Positions 44,150 to 53,449 of a stretch of DNA of 64,000 nucleotides are shown piece after piece (the first letter of the stretch is position 1; the number at the start of each line of letters is the position of its first letter). Below the pieces are notes generated by a model, which searched no databases, had not been told where the DNA came from, and saw only the letters and a program-made list of their open reading frames with translations. The DNA lies in assembly GCA_963789005.1 (NCBI GenBank), contig CAWBIZ010000015.1, positions 558,001 to 622,000 of the forward strand, given 5' to 3'. The DNA is from DASSUW01 sp963789005 (GTDB lineage: Bacteria; Actinomycetota; Thermoleophilia; Solirubrobacterales; Solirubrobacteraceae). A program made the translations under genes and the position numbers.

Positions 44150-44179
44150 ACCGCGACCCGGCTACGGCCGGGTCGCGGT
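44150..44179. terminator. Strong hairpin between sigma gene and convergent GT2 gene
   Basis: Perfect 13-base arms ACCGCGACCCGGC and GCCGGGTCGCGGT flank a TACG tetraloop. It follows the sigma stop by 24 bases and contains the stop codon (44162-44164) of the convergent GT2 gene, so it should end both transcripts. Confidence 0.8.
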
Positions 44180-45059
44180 CGTTAACGCCCGGCACAGCGC
44201 TGCGAGCTGTGCCTTGGGTCGCGCCGAGTCGCCGCCGAAAAGGGCGTGACCGGAGGCGCGGGTGGCGAAGGTGAGCGCCTGCGCGAGGTCGTCGAGCGCG
44301 AGCGCCCGCGGGCCGAGCGTGATCCCGATCGCCTCGCGGCGGCGGCGCGCGATGGTCTCGAACGGCTCGCCGCCGCGTGTCGTGGCATGGCCGCCGGCGT
44401 GCCGGATCCGCAAGCTCGGATGCAGGACGGTCGGGATCCCGTTGGCGCGAGCGCAGAGGCAGAGCACCATGTCCTCCGCGAACAGGTGCACGGCGGGGTC
44501 GAACGGGCCGAGCCTGCGCAGGAGGTCCGTCGACGCCGCCAGGCAGGCAGCGATCGCCCACCCGACCGTGCGCGCCGTCTCCGCCCGATGCGGCTCGGCT
44601 CGGTCGGCGAGGCTCCGGGGCAGCAGCGGAGGGTGCACGAGGGCTGGAAGCAGCGCCCCGACCGTGCCGGGCCGCGGATGCACCGAACGCTGCACGCTTC
44701 CGTCGCTAGTTGAGGAGCCGCGGCGCGTGGAGCGCGCGCGGATGTTCGGCGGCCAGCCTCGCCAGGCGCGCAAGCGAGTCGTCGAGCAGCTCGCAGTCCG
44801 GGTTGAGCAGCACGGCGACGTCATGGCGCGCGAGCGCGAGGCCGGCGTTGCACGCCGCTCCGAAGCCAGGATTCCCCGGCAGCACGAGCACGTCGGCGCC
44901 GCGCGACTGAGCCAGGGCGGGGCCGCCGTCGCCCGAGCCGCTGTCGACGACGACGAGCTGCGGCCGCGGCGCGAGGTGGGCGTCGAGCGAGTCCAGCAGC
45001 ACGCGCAGCTCGGGCTCGGAGTCGTGCAGCACGACGACGACCGTGTAGCCGGCGCTCAC
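44162..45059 (-). pseudogene. GT2 glycosyltransferase split by a 1-base frameshift
   Basis: The first 117 codons (from ATG 45059) encode a GT2 N-terminus: nucleotide-binding TVVVVLHDSEPELRVLLDSL, PGNPGFGAACNAGLALA and LLNPDCELLDDSLARL. They stop right after APRLLN at TAG 44708-44706. The remainder of the family (DGSVQRSVHPRPGT, then the acceptor motif HLFAEDMVLCLCARANG) continues in the next frame to 44162. One extra base between the AAC and GAC codons (about 44703-44709) explains the break; removing it gives 298 residues, a normal GT2 length. It is either a recent inactivation or a sequencing error. Rhamnosyltransferase-like specificity is likely for the intact form. Confidence 0.85.
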
Positions 45060-45108
45060 GACACCTCCGTCGGAGGCGCCGGCACGTGACGGCGGTGCCG
45101 GTCGCCGC

Positions 45109-46221
45109 TCATCCGAGGCCCTTCAGCGCGGCCGCGAAGCGCGCGGCCGAGGCCTCGACGGGGAAGTGCTCGGCGCGCGCTCGGGCGGCCGCTGGTGCGC
45201 GGTCGTCGGCGAGCACCTCCCGCAGCGCGGCGGCGGCCGCCGCGGCGTCGCCGGGCGCAAACAGCCGTCCGGCCCCGTCGGCGACGATCTCGCGCGGGCC
45301 GGCGGCGCCGGCCGCCACCACCGGTCGGCCGGCGGCCAGCGCCTCGACCAGGGCCAGGCCCCACGGCTCCGCGTCGGCGCAGTGCAGGAGGCAGTGCGCG
45401 CGGGCGAGCGCCGAACGCGGGTCGTCGAGCCGGCCGGCGAACGTGACCCGCCCGTCCAGGGCGTCGGCTCGCTCGCGCAGCGCGCGCACGAGCGCCTCGC
45501 CGTCCCCGGGCAGCGGCGCGCCGGCCAGCTCGAGCTGCAGGCCGGGCACGAGCGCCGCGACCTCGAGCGCGAGGTCGGGCCGCTTCCACGGCACGAGCGC
45601 GCCGAGCACGAGCGCCCGCGGCGGGTCGGGCGGCGGCAACGGCGCCGGCGACCAGGCCGCGAGGTCCACGCCGGGATGCAGGATCACCGCACCGGGAGCG
45701 CCGACGTCCGCCGCGATCGCCGCCGACGCCGCCACGACCCCGTCGCTCCGCCGTGTCGCCCAGCGCACCGCGGAGGCGATCCGGCGATCGCCCACCGCGG
45801 AGGCGATCCGGCGATCGCCCACCGCGCGGGCTGCGTCACCCGTCGGCGTGCCGCGGCGCCGGCGAGGAAGGAGGTCGTGGTGGACGGCCAGCAGCGGCGG
45901 GCGCGTGGGCAGGAGTGCCGTCGCGAGCACTGCGCGCGCGCCCCAGGCGACGATCGCCCGGGAGCGGTGGCGCCGGGCGAGCGCGGCGCTCTCCCAGGCG
46001 AGGCCGGCCAGCCCGCGGGCGTGGGCGGCACCGCGGCGCAGCGGCCGCTCCCGCACGGGCGTCCATGCGACTCCGGCGGCGCGCAACGCGACCGCGAGCG
46101 GGCCGTCGGGGCAGGCGACGATCGCGTTGCGGTCGAGCCGCGTCACGCAGTCGACGAGCACGCGCTCGGCGCCTCCGAGCACGCCGGAGTAGGAGACGAT
46201 CAGGGTCGGGCCGCCGCTCAT
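45109..46221 (-). CDS. Glycosyltransferase, GT4 family, with internal tandem duplication
   Basis: This 370-residue GT-B enzyme starts SGGPTLIVSYSGVLGGAERV and carries the donor motifs LVPWKRPDL and CADAEPWGLALVEALAAGRP. A 9-residue segment (VGDRRIASA) occurs twice in a row near residue 145, encoded by an exact 27-base tandem duplication. The start overlaps by two bases an ATG of the divergent flippase frame, so that flippase is given a later start. It leads the minus-strand pair GT4-GT2. The sugar is unknown. Confidence 0.9.
   Translation of the reverse strand: MSGGPTLIVSYSGVLGGAERVLVDCVTRLDRNAIVACPDGPLAVALRAAGVAWTPVRERPLRRGAAHARGLAGLAWESAALARRHRSRAIVAWGARAVLATALLPTRPPLLAVHHDLLPRRRRGTPTGDAARAVGDRRIASAVGDRRIASAVRWATRRSDGVVAASAAIAADVGAPGAVILHPGVDLAAWSPAPLPPPDPPRALVLGALVPWKRPDLALEVAALVPGLQLELAGAPLPGDGEALVRALRERADALDGRVTFAGRLDDPRSALARAHCLLHCADAEPWGLALVEALAAGRPVVAAGAAGPREIVADGAGRLFAPGDAAAAAAALREVLADDRAPAAARARAEHFPVEASAARFAAALKGLG
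45768..45821. repeat. Exact 27-bp tandem duplication inside the GT4 gene
   Basis: Two identical consecutive copies (45768-45794 and 45795-45821) contain CCGCGGAGGCGATCCGGCGA. The unit length is a multiple of three, so the frame is kept and nine residues are repeated. Perfect identity suggests a recent event. Confidence 0.9.
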
Positions 46222-46243
46222 GGCCGGGGTAGCATCGCGCCCC

Positions 46244-47731
46244 ATGCCACGGAGGAGCAGCGCGAGCCGCCCCGGCGGCCTGCGGGCGGCGACCGCGCGC
46301 GGCGGTGTCGTCAACGCGGCGTTCCTCTCCGGCGCCGAGGCGCTCGTGCTGGTGCAGGGCCTGCTCGCCACCGCGCTGCTCGGCCCGGACGCGATCGGCC
46401 TCTACGGGATCGTTACCACCACCGCGATGACGATCGTCGCGCTGCGGCGGGTGGGGATCGACGAGGCGTTCGTGCAGGAGGCGGCGGCCGACGAGGAGGC
46501 CGAGTTCCAGCGCGCGTTCACCGTCGAGCTGGGGCTGGCCCTGGCCGCGGCGGTCGTGATCGCCGCGTGCGCGCCGGTGCTGGCGGCCGTCTACGACGAC
46601 GACCGGCTGCTCCCGCTGACGCTCGCCGTCGCCTACCTGCCGCTGGCGTTCGCGCTGCAGGCGCCGCAGTGGGTGTTCTTCCGCCGCATGGACTACCTGC
46701 GCCTGCGCACGCTGCAGGCGATCGTCCCGCTCGGCACGGTCGCCGTGACCGTGCCGCTGCTGCTCGCCGGGGTCGGGGTGTGGGCGCTGGTGATCGGCCC
46801 GGCATGCGGGAACGCGCTCGCCGTGCTCGCGGCGCTGCGCGCGTCGCCGTACCGGCTGCGGCTGCGCCCCGGCCGCGACGCCGCGCGCCGCTACCTCCTG
46901 TTCTCGTGGCCGATCTTCGCCAGCGCCGTCGCGGCCCTCCTCGTCGCCCAGGGCCAGGTCGCGGTGTTCGGGCTCGACCAGGGACTGGCGGCCGCGGGGT
47001 GGATCACGCTCGCGGCGACGCTCACGCGCTACGTCGATCGCGCGGACCAGATCCTCGCGACCACCGTGTACCCCGCGATCGTGCGCGTGCGCGAGCGGAC
47101 CGAGGTGCTCGAGGAGGCGTTCGTCAAGTCCAACCGCCTGGCGCTGATGTGGGCGCTCCCGTTCGGCGCCGGCCTGGCGCTGTTCGGCGCCGACCTCGTG
47201 CGCTTCGTGCTCGGGGAGGAGTGGGAGCCGGCCGTCGTGCTGATCGGCGGCCTCGCGGTCGTCACCGCGCTCCAGCAGCTCGGGTACAACTGGTTCTCGT
47301 TCTACCGGGCGCGCGGGGAGCCGTGGCCGCAGGCGATCGAGTCGGCGGCGTTCGCGGGCGCGTTCGCGGCCTTCGCGGTCCCGGGCGCGCTGCTCGGCGG
47401 CAGCTGGTGGTTCGTCGCCGGCCGCCTCGCGTGCACGCTGGCTGCCCTCGCGGTGCGCCGGGTCTACCTGCGCCGGCTGCTCCCCGGCGTGCGGCTTCGC
47501 GCGCTCGCGATCCGCGGCGCCGCGCCGGTAGTCGCCGCCAGCGCATCCGTGCTCGCCGTCCGGCTGGTGCTCTGGGGCGGAGAGCGTCCGCCCGGGCAGG
47601 CGATCGCCGAGCTCGCCCTCTGGCTCGCGGTGCTCGCGCTGGCCACGCTCCGGCTCGAGCGCGGGCTGCTCGCCGAGCTCGGCGGCTACCTGCGCGCTTC
47701 GCGGGGCGACGAGGCGAGGTCGCTGGCATGA
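46244..47731 (+). CDS. Lipopolysaccharide/exopolysaccharide flippase (Wzx-type)
   Basis: The 495-residue membrane protein has about 12-14 helices and the polysaccharide-export pattern: an N-terminal basic leader, LLGPDAIGLYGIVTTTAMTI in the first helices, FSWPIFASAVAALLVAQGQV, and the conserved EWEPAVVLIGGLAVVTALQQLGYNW region. It moves lipid-linked repeat units across the membrane. Start ATG 46244 is used; ATG 46220 would overlap the divergent GT4 start. A small gap of 37 bases separates it from the GT-C gene. Confidence 0.92.
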   Translation: MPRRSSASRPGGLRAATARGGVVNAAFLSGAEALVLVQGLLATALLGPDAIGLYGIVTTTAMTIVALRRVGIDEAFVQEAAADEEAEFQRAFTVELGLALAAAVVIAACAPVLAAVYDDDRLLPLTLAVAYLPLAFALQAPQWVFFRRMDYLRLRTLQAIVPLGTVAVTVPLLLAGVGVWALVIGPACGNALAVLAALRASPYRLRLRPGRDAARRYLLFSWPIFASAVAALLVAQGQVAVFGLDQGLAAAGWITLAATLTRYVDRADQILATTVYPAIVRVRERTEVLEEAFVKSNRLALMWALPFGAGLALFGADLVRFVLGEEWEPAVVLIGGLAVVTALQQLGYNWFSFYRARGEPWPQAIESAAFAGAFAAFAVPGALLGGSWWFVAGRLACTLAALAVRRVYLRRLLPGVRLRALAIRGAAPVVAASASVLAVRLVLWGGERPPGQAIAELALWLAVLALATLRLERGLLAELGGYLRASRGDEARSLA

Positions 47732-47768
47732 GCCGGCGTGGGGCGGCTGAGAACTCGGGGTCGCCGGC

Positions 47769-49331
47769 GTGATCCTCGAACAAGCGACGCCCGCGCGCCG
47801 TCAGCGCTCAGAGCGCGGCGCCCTGCTCCCGGTTGGGCTATGGCTGGCGGCGGCGCTCGTGTCCGGCTTCACCGCATGGCGCTACCTCGAGCCGTTCGAC
47901 GAAGGCTTGCTGCTGCAGGCCGCGACGCGGGTCGCCGACGGGCAGTGGCCGTACGCCGACTTCGGCTGGAGCTACGGGCCCGGCCAGCCGCTGCTGATCG
48001 CGCTCGCGTTCAAGCTGCTCGGGCCGTCCGTGCTCTGGTGGCGGCTCGTGCGGGTCGCCGCCGACGCCACCGCCGCGCTGCTCGCCTGGCGGCTCACCGG
48101 GCGCGTGGCCGGGCCGCGCTGGGCGCTGGCGGCGTGGGCGGCGGCGGCACTCGTCGCGGCGCAGCCCACCAGCGCCAACCCGGCCGCGGTCGCGTTCGCC
48201 CTCGCGCTGGGCGCGCTCGCGGTGGCCACCGGCGGCGACCGCGCGAGCCCGCGCCGCGCCGCTGCCGCGGGAGCGCTGGCCGCGCTGGCGGGCTTTTGGC
48301 GCCCCGACTTCGGCCTCGTGGCCGCCGCCGCGGTCGTCGCCGCCCTGCTCGTGCGCCGCGCCGGATCCGGCGGCACGCGCGCGGCGCCCATCGCTGCCGC
48401 CGCGGCGGTCGCAGCGACCGTCCTCCTGTGGCTTCCGTTCGCGGTCGCGGCCGGGCCAGGCGAGCTGTGGGAGGTGTTCGTTGCCGGGCCTGCTCGTGCA
48501 GGCGAGGTCTGGTCGCTGCCGTTCCCTCTCGTCTACGACGGTCCGCTGCGCGCGTGGCCGCCCGGGGATCTCGCGACCGACGTCAAGGATCTGCTCGGCT
48601 ACGAGCTGCCGCTCGCGGGCGTCGTCGCGCTCGCCGCGGCCGTGCTCACGCTCCGGCGCCGCACGCTCAGTGCGCCGCTCGTGGGCCTGCTCGTGCTCGG
48701 CGCCGGCATGGCGGTGTACCTGTTCTCACGGCCGGACGAGCAGCACGCGCAGCCGCTGCTGATCGCTGCCTGCGCGTTCGTCCCGATCGCCTTGGCGGCG
48801 CGGCCGGCACGCCCGCTAGCGGCGGTGCTCGTGCTCGCCTTCGCGCTGCTGCTCGCCGTCGGTGCGGCCAACCGGCTGTCCGCGCTCGTGCTCCCGCCCG
48901 ACCTCGAGCCCCTGCGTCTCGACGGCGTGCCCGGCATCCGCGTCCCGCCCGACGAGGCGCGCGCGCTTCCGCCCACGGTTGCGCTCGTGCAGCGGCTCGT
49001 CCCGCCGGGGGAGCCGATCTACGTCGCGCCGCGGCGATCCGACCTCGTGACACTCTCCGCACCGCTCGTGCACTTCCTCGTCGCCCGCCCGAACCTGCTC
49101 GAAGACGACGTGCTGCTGCAGGCCCGTCCCGCGGAGCAGCAGCGGATCGTCGCCGCGCTGCGCCGCGACCCGCCCCGCGCGGTGGTGCGCTGGACCGATC
49201 CGCTCTCGTCCCGCCCCGAGCCGAACGCCCGCGGGCGGCCGAGCGGGTCGCGGGCGCTCGACGAGCACCTCGCGTCGGCCTACCGCCTGCGCGCCCGCTT
49301 GGGGGCCTACGACGTGCTGGTGCCGCGATGA
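47769..49331 (+). CDS. Membrane GT-C glycosyltransferase-like protein (PMT/GT39-like)
   Basis: The 520-residue product has about ten helices and a C-terminal outer domain of about 130 residues. The first outer loop carries acidic residues (EPFDEGLLLQAATRVADGQW), the place of the GT-C catalytic Asp/Glu in polyprenyl-phosphate-sugar-using enzymes. It probably adds a sugar outside the membrane. GTG start; the stop overlaps the following TPR gene start (ATGA). Family is by pattern only; a DUF2029-like mannosyltransferase is equally possible. Confidence 0.75.
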   Translation: MILEQATPARRQRSERGALLPVGLWLAAALVSGFTAWRYLEPFDEGLLLQAATRVADGQWPYADFGWSYGPGQPLLIALAFKLLGPSVLWWRLVRVAADATAALLAWRLTGRVAGPRWALAAWAAAALVAAQPTSANPAAVAFALALGALAVATGGDRASPRRAAAAGALAALAGFWRPDFGLVAAAAVVAALLVRRAGSGGTRAAPIAAAAAVAATVLLWLPFAVAAGPGELWEVFVAGPARAGEVWSLPFPLVYDGPLRAWPPGDLATDVKDLLGYELPLAGVVALAAAVLTLRRRTLSAPLVGLLVLGAGMAVYLFSRPDEQHAQPLLIAACAFVPIALAARPARPLAAVLVLAFALLLAVGAANRLSALVLPPDLEPLRLDGVPGIRVPPDEARALPPTVALVQRLVPPGEPIYVAPRRSDLVTLSAPLVHFLVARPNLLEDDVLLQARPAEQQRIVAALRRDPPRAVVRWTDPLSSRPEPNARGRPSGSRALDEHLASAYRLRARLGAYDVLVPR

Positions 49332-49723
49332 ACCGGCCGACGCTCGCCCTGATCGCGCTCGCTGTCGCGGGCTGGCTGGCGTCCGCCTGGCCCGGCACCC
49401 GCGCCGAGCTGCGCGCCCGCGACATCCAACCCGCGCCCGCCCGGGAGCTGACGCCCGCGCGGGTACAGGAGGCGATCGGGCTGCTCGAGGACGCGCGGCG
49501 CGCCCGGCCCGACGGGGAGGTGGTGCCGAGGCTCGCGGGGCTCGAGCTCACCGCCGGGCGGCCCGAGCGCGCGGTCGCGCTGCTGCGGCCGCTCGTCCGC
49601 CACGAGCCGGAGAACGTCACGGCGTGGACGGCGCTCGCCCTGGCCCTCGCGGACAGCGACCCGGAGGCCGCGGCGGAGGCCGACGCCCGTCGCCGCACGC
49701 TCGCCCCGTCGGTGGAGCCGTGA
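49328..49723 (+). CDS. Membrane-anchored TPR-like protein
   Basis: The 131-residue protein has an N-terminal signal anchor (TLALIALAVAGWLASAW) and two to three helical pairs resembling tetratricopeptide repeats (RVQEAIGLLEDARRARPDGE; RAVALLRPLVRHEPENVTAW). It is encoded by the ATGA overlap with the GT-C gene, implying a tight pairing with it. TPR proteins here could organise the glycan machinery; that is inference. Confidence 0.75.
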   Translation: MNRPTLALIALAVAGWLASAWPGTRAELRARDIQPAPARELTPARVQEAIGLLEDARRARPDGEVVPRLAGLELTAGRPERAVALLRPLVRHEPENVTAWTALALALADSDPEAAAEADARRRTLAPSVEP

Positions 49724-49739
49724 GATAGCGTCACGGCGG

Positions 49740-52034
49740 ATGGCGCCGCCGCGGCACATCCTGGTCCTGACCGACCGCGACTGGACGCACCCGCAGGGCG
49801 GCGGCACCGGCACCCACCTCTACGGCATCGTCAGCCGCTGGATCGCATGGGGCCATCGCGTGACGGTGATCGCCGGTGACTATCCGGGCGCCGCCCGCGT
49901 CGAGTGCCCGGCACCCAACCTCGAGCTGCACCACGTGGGCAGCCGGCTGTCGGTGTTCCCGCGCGCGGCCTGGCTTATCAAGCGCGGTGCGGTCAAGGAC
50001 GTCGACGTCGTGCTCGAGGTGGTCAACGGGATCGCGTTCTTCACGCCGCTGTGGCGGCTGCGGATCCCGCGCGTGGCGCAGGTCTACCACGTGCATCGCG
50101 ACATGTACGTCGAGGAGCTCGGTCGCCGCGGCGCGCTTGCGGCCTGGCTGCTGGAGACACTCCCGCTCCGTCATCTCTACGCCGGCACGCGGTTCCTGAC
50201 GATCTCGCACGCGGCGGAGGAGTCGCTCGTCGAGCTCGGCGTCGACCCCGACGCGATCTCGGTCGTCTACAGCGGCGTCGAGGCCGACGCCTTCCACGCC
50301 GGGACGCGATCGCCCGAGCCGACGCTGCTCTACCTCGGCCGGCTCAAGCGCTACAAGCGGCTCGAGGTCCTGCTCGACGTGCTCGAGGGCATTCCCGCGG
50401 CCCACCTGCACGTGGCGGGCGAGGGCGACCATCGCGAAGTGTTCGAGTCCGAGATCGCGGCGCGCGGGCTCGGCGGCCGGGTCACGCTGCACGGCTTCGT
50501 GGACGAGGCCACCAAGCGCGACCTGCTCGCGTCGTCGTGGGTGTCGCTGACCGCGTCGTCGGCGGAGGGCTGGTGCCTGACCGTGATGGAGGCGGGCGCG
50601 TGCCGGACGCCGAGCGCGGCGCTGCGCGTCGGCGGCCTGGCGGAGTCGATCGTGGACGGCGAGACCGGCGTCCTCGCCGACGAGCCGCGGGCGCTCGGCG
50701 CGCGCGTGCGCGAGCTGGTCGAGGACCCCGCCGAGCGCGAGCGGATGGGCGTCGCGGCCGAGCGCCGGGCGCGGTCGTTCACGTGGGAGCGCACGGCCGC
50801 GCAGGCGCTCGACGTCCTCGAGCGGGCGCGGGCGCCGCGGCTGCGATCCGTGCTGCGCTCGCTGGGCCGCCGCCCGGCGGGCGTGGCCGCCGCGACGCTG
50901 ACCGCCAACGTGCTCTCGCTGGCGCTGACGATGGTGCTCGCGCGGGCGCTCGGCGTCGAGGGCTACGGCGCGCTCGCCGCCCTGGCGTCCGCGTTCCTGA
51001 TCCTGGCGGTCCCCGGCGCCGCCGTGCAGCTCGCCGCGGCGCGCGAGGCGGCCGCCGGCCGGCTCGGCCGCGTGCCCGCCCGCTGGGAGGCGACGATCCT
51101 CGCGCTGGCCGCGGTGGCCGCCGCCGGCGCGGCGCTGCTACGCGAGCCACTGGCGTCGCTCGCCGGCATCGACGAGCCGTGGGCGGCGGCGATCGTCCCG
51201 CCGGCCTTGTTCCTGTGGCTGGCGCTGTCGCTGCGGCGCGGCGTGCTCCAGGGCCAGGGCGCGCACCGTGCGGTGGCGGGGAGCCTGCTGCTCGAAGGCG
51301 GCACTCGCCTGATCGTCGCTGCGGCGCTGGTGCTCGCGGGCGCCGGGGTGGGCGGCGCGCTGCTCGGGATCGTGGTCGGGATGCTGGCCGCGCTCGGCGC
51401 GACGAGTCGCGGCGGTGCCGACGCGGCGGTCGCGCCGCGGCTGCGCGGAAGCCTGTTCGGAGTGGTCGCGCTGACGCTGCTCGCGCTCGTGCAGCACGTC
51501 GACGTGATCGTGGCCCAGCACCGGCTCGCGGAGGCCGAGGCGAGCGCCTACGCGGCGGCGGCGGTGGCGTCGAAGGTCGTGGCGTGGGTCGCCGTGGGCC
51601 TGGCGCTGGCGCTGCTGCCCGAGCTGTCGCGGCATGCGCGACGCGGCCCCGAGGACGCGCGGCGGCTGGTGCGCACGCTGGCGCTCGTCGCCGCCGTCGG
51701 GGTGCCGTTCACGCTGCTGTGCGCGGTCGCCGGCGAGCCGCTCCTGCGCGTGGTGTTCGGGCCGGAGCTCGACGGCGCGGCCGACGCGCTGCCGTGGCTG
51801 GCGGCGGCGATGACGCTGTTCGCCTGCGCGTCGGTGGCGGTGCAGCACTCGCTCGCGCTCGGCCGCCGCACGCTGCTCCCGCTCGTCGCGGTCGTGGCGG
51901 TCGCCGAGCCGCTGCTGCTGCGCTCGATCGATGGCGCGGCCGACAACCTGGCCGTCGCGCTCGTGCTCGTGCAGCTCGGGCTCGCCGTCGTCGCCGTCCT
52001 GCTGGCCGCCCGCGCCGCGCCGCGGCTCGCATGA
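49740..52034 (+). CDS. Fusion: GT4 glycosyltransferase joined to a polysaccharide flippase
   Basis: Residues 1-360 form a GT-B glycosyltransferase (ILVLTDRDWTHPQGGGTGTH; LGRLKRYKRLEVLLDVL; donor region SSAEGWCLTVMEAGACRTPS). From about residue 375 to 764 a membrane part with about 12 helices has the Wzx/MATE-like pattern (ARALGVEGYGALAALASAFL; AAVASKVVAWVAVGLALALL). Translation is continuous with no stop or frame change. A cytoplasmic transferase and an exporter in one chain would couple the last sugar addition to flipping (inference). The 3' end overlaps the methyltransferase gene (ATGA). Confidence 0.93.
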   Translation: MAPPRHILVLTDRDWTHPQGGGTGTHLYGIVSRWIAWGHRVTVIAGDYPGAARVECPAPNLELHHVGSRLSVFPRAAWLIKRGAVKDVDVVLEVVNGIAFFTPLWRLRIPRVAQVYHVHRDMYVEELGRRGALAAWLLETLPLRHLYAGTRFLTISHAAEESLVELGVDPDAISVVYSGVEADAFHAGTRSPEPTLLYLGRLKRYKRLEVLLDVLEGIPAAHLHVAGEGDHREVFESEIAARGLGGRVTLHGFVDEATKRDLLASSWVSLTASSAEGWCLTVMEAGACRTPSAALRVGGLAESIVDGETGVLADEPRALGARVRELVEDPAERERMGVAAERRARSFTWERTAAQALDVLERARAPRLRSVLRSLGRRPAGVAAATLTANVLSLALTMVLARALGVEGYGALAALASAFLILAVPGAAVQLAAAREAAAGRLGRVPARWEATILALAAVAAAGAALLREPLASLAGIDEPWAAAIVPPALFLWLALSLRRGVLQGQGAHRAVAGSLLLEGGTRLIVAAALVLAGAGVGGALLGIVVGMLAALGATSRGGADAAVAPRLRGSLFGVVALTLLALVQHVDVIVAQHRLAEAEASAYAAAAVASKVVAWVAVGLALALLPELSRHARRGPEDARRLVRTLALVAAVGVPFTLLCAVAGEPLLRVVFGPELDGAADALPWLAAAMTLFACASVAVQHSLALGRRTLLPLVAVVAVAEPLLLRSIDGAADNLAVALVLVQLGLAVVAVLLAARAAPRLA

Positions 52035-53449
52035 GCGCGCGGCCGACCGGACCCGCTCGTGTCCGCGAGCTCTGGCGCCTGTTCCGCAACGAGCGCGAGG
52101 ATCCGGAGCCGTTCTACAGCTGGCTGGCGGACGAGCTGGCGGCCGACCTCGAGCGCCGCCACGGGCCGCTGGCGGGCCGGACGCTCGTCGACCTCGGGTG
52201 CGGCCCCGGCTACTACACGGCCGCGCTGCGGGCGCGCGGTGCGACGGTGATCGCGGTCGACAGCGATGCCGCCGAGCTCCCGCCGGGAGCGCTCGTCGCC
52301 GACGCGGAGGCGCTGCCGCTCCCCGACTCGGCGGCTGACGGGGTGGTGTGCTCGAACCTGCTCGAGCACACGCGCGACGCCGAGGCGGTGATCCGCGAGG
52401 TCGAGCGCGTGCTGCGGCCCGGCGGCTGGGCGTACCTGTCGTGGACGAACTGGTACTCGCCGCACGGCGGGCACGAGATGAGCCCGTACCACCTGCTCGG
52501 GCCCGGCCGTGGCCCGCGGCTGTACGAGCGCCTGCACGGGCCGCCGCGCAAGAACCGCTACGGCGAGGGGCTGTTCCCGGTCCACATCGGGCCGACGCTG
52601 CGGTACGTCAAGACGCGCCCCGGTCTGCGGGTGACCAGGGCCGAGCCGCGCTACTGGCCGCACCTGCGGTTCCTGATGCGGATCCCCGGCGTGCGCGAGG
52701 TGGCGTGCTGGAACGCGGTCATCCATGTCGAGCGGCGCCCCGGGGGGACCGACGGTGTCGAGGGCTGGCTGACCGACGAGCAGGCTGAGCGCCTGCGGAC
52801 GGTGGCCGCGCGCAGTGCGCGGATCGTCGAGATCGGGTCCTACCGCGGACGCTCGACGATCGTGCTCGCGGCCGCGGCCCCGCCGGGCGCCGAGGTCGTC
52901 GCGATCGACCCGCACGCTGGCAACGATCGCGGGCCGCGGCAGTGGGAGGGAACGGCCGGGGAGGGGGAGGCCGACCACGTTGCGTTCCGCGCGAACCTCG
53001 ACCGTGCCGGCGTGGCCGGGCGGGTGCGCCACGTGCGGCGCCCGTCGCAGGAGGCGCTCGGCTCTGTCTCCGGCGACGTCGACCTGCTGTTCGTCGACGG
53101 CGCGCATCGCTTCGCTGCGGCGGCGGCCGATCTCCGCCGCTGGGGCGCGCGGGTGGGCCCCGGCGGGACGCTGCTGGTGCATGACGCCTACTCGTCGGTC
53201 GGCGTCACGCTCGCGCTCGGCCGGCACCTGCTCGCGAGCGCGTGCTTCCGGTACGCCGGTCGCAGCGGGTCGCTCGCCGAGTACCGCCGCGAGGACCTCG
53301 GCGTGCGTGCACGGGTCGCGAACGCCGCCCGGCAGCTCGCGCCGCTGCCCTGGTTCGCCCGCAACCTCGCGGTGAAGGCCGCGATCGTCGCCCGGATGCC
53401 GTGGCTCGCCCGCGCGCTCGGCCACCGCTCCGGCCCCTGGCCGTACTAG
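52031..53449 (+). CDS. Fusion of two SAM-dependent methyltransferase domains
   Basis: Residues 1-235 form a class I methyltransferase (TLVDLGCGPGYYTAALRARG; LLEHTRDAEAVIREVERVLRPGG). Residues 240-420 are a second, different class I domain of the Methyltransf_24 type (ARIVEIGSYRGRSTIVLAAA; LLFVDGAHRFAAAAADLRRW; HDAYSSVGV). The two SAM-binding folds share one 472-residue chain. In this locus they probably O-methylate sugars of the exported glycan. The ATG overlaps the stop of the GT/flippase fusion. Confidence 0.9.
   Translation: MSARPTGPARVRELWRLFRNEREDPEPFYSWLADELAADLERRHGPLAGRTLVDLGCGPGYYTAALRARGATVIAVDSDAAELPPGALVADAEALPLPDSAADGVVCSNLLEHTRDAEAVIREVERVLRPGGWAYLSWTNWYSPHGGHEMSPYHLLGPGRGPRLYERLHGPPRKNRYGEGLFPVHIGPTLRYVKTRPGLRVTRAEPRYWPHLRFLMRIPGVREVACWNAVIHVERRPGGTDGVEGWLTDEQAERLRTVAARSARIVEIGSYRGRSTIVLAAAAPPGAEVVAIDPHAGNDRGPRQWEGTAGEGEADHVAFRANLDRAGVAGRVRHVRRPSQEALGSVSGDVDLLFVDGAHRFAAAAADLRRWGARVGPGGTLLVHDAYSSVGVTLALGRHLLASACFRYAGRSGSLAEYRREDLGVRARVANAARQLAPLPWFARNLAVKAAIVARMPWLARALGHRSGPWPY

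Noticed and set aside
45166..47772. 868-codon frame opposite GT4 and parallel to the flippase
   Set aside because: Shadow frame of two good genes; Arg/Gly-rich.
47728..47772. A 14-codon ORF between the flippase and GT-C genes
   Set aside because: Too short, no ribosome site, and no sign of conservation that I can judge.
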